Source of the DNA: DATJWY01 sp035500775
GTDB taxonomy: Bacteria > Pseudomonadota > Alphaproteobacteria > Acetobacterales > Acetobacteraceae
DNA: 6,363 bases
Direction of reading: 5' to 3'
Assembly: GCA_035500775.1 (NCBI GenBank)
Contig: DATJWY010000323.1
Coordinates: 1 to 6,363, forward strand
The number at the start of each line of letters is the position of its first letter. Within the stretch, counting starts at the first letter, position 1. A model generated the notes under the pieces. It was not told the DNA's origin and searched no databases. It was given only the letters and a program-made list of their open reading frames with translations. Shown here in pieces: positions 6,281-6,363 of this stretch. A program made the position numbers and the translations under genes.

Positions 6281-6363
6281 GGCCAGGGGCTCTGCCCCTG
6301 GACCCCGCCGGGGCCGTACGGCCCCGGACCTCAATTACTTAAAAATATTGGGGGTCTGGGGCC
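6281..6363. repeat. Composite hairpin repeat, copy C (truncated by window edge)
   Basis: The first half holds CCAGGGGC/GCCCCTGG (6283-6290/6294-6301, loop TCT) and a perfect 20-bp palindrome at 6308-6327 (CCGGGGCC, GTAC, GGCCCCGG). An AT-rich spacer follows at about 6331-6349, and then GGGGGTCTGGGGCC (6350-6363) begins the mirrored second half, cut by the window end. The order matches copy B: two hairpins, AT-rich centre, two inverted hairpins. Read from the MidA-like gene, the repeat forms its leader, so the AT-rich centre is the only promoter-like DNA visible upstream of the operon. Confidence 0.82.

Noticed and set aside
6266..6334. Longer start for the methyltransferase at 6334
   Set aside because: The added residues are encoded by the hairpin repeat, and a good Shine-Dalgarno precedes the ATG at 6265.

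Overview
The window is GC-rich chromosomal DNA, clearly bacterial. It most likely comes from an alphaproteobacterium, with Acetobacteraceae/Rhodospirillales as the best guess. This rests on the MidA/NDUFAF7-type methyltransferase followed by pgeF with an ATGA overlap, the codon bias, and a family of GC-rich multi-hairpin intergenic repeats that I associate with that group. The lineage is an inference, because no rRNA or other phylogenetic marker is present.

Layout from left to right: (i) the end of a hairpin-rich repeat (1-50); (ii) ychF on the + strand (92-1186), a universally conserved ribosome-associated ATPase, with a hairpin after its stop; (iii) a near-palindromic element of about 151 bp (1239-1389) with perfect 11-bp terminal inverted repeats, lying between two convergent genes; (iv) a 491-aa gene on the - strand (1391-2866), visibly poorer in GC than its neighbours, that appears to fuse a GT25-like glycosyltransferase domain to a sulfotransferase-like domain; (v) a lipoprotein gene on the - strand (3058-3954, probable GTG start); (vi) a 311-bp gap without a convincing gene; (vii) a - strand operon reading midA-like methyltransferase (5279-6265), pgeF (4524-5282), then a 77-aa protein of unknown function (4266-4499); (viii) another copy of the same repeat family from 6281 to the window end.

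The housekeeping part holds translation-linked YchF, the purine-nucleoside/peptidoglycan quality-control enzyme PgeF, and a protein-arginine methyltransferase-like MidA. The accessory part is the glycosyltransferase-sulfotransferase gene. Its lower GC, its position at a convergent junction and the repeat element starting one base after its stop codon suggest insertion or rearrangement at a breakpoint in an otherwise conserved neighbourhood. The most interesting items are this fusion protein with its four-cysteine cluster, and the composite repeat family seen at three places including both window edges. I see no CRISPR array, tRNA, rRNA, transposase or phage gene.
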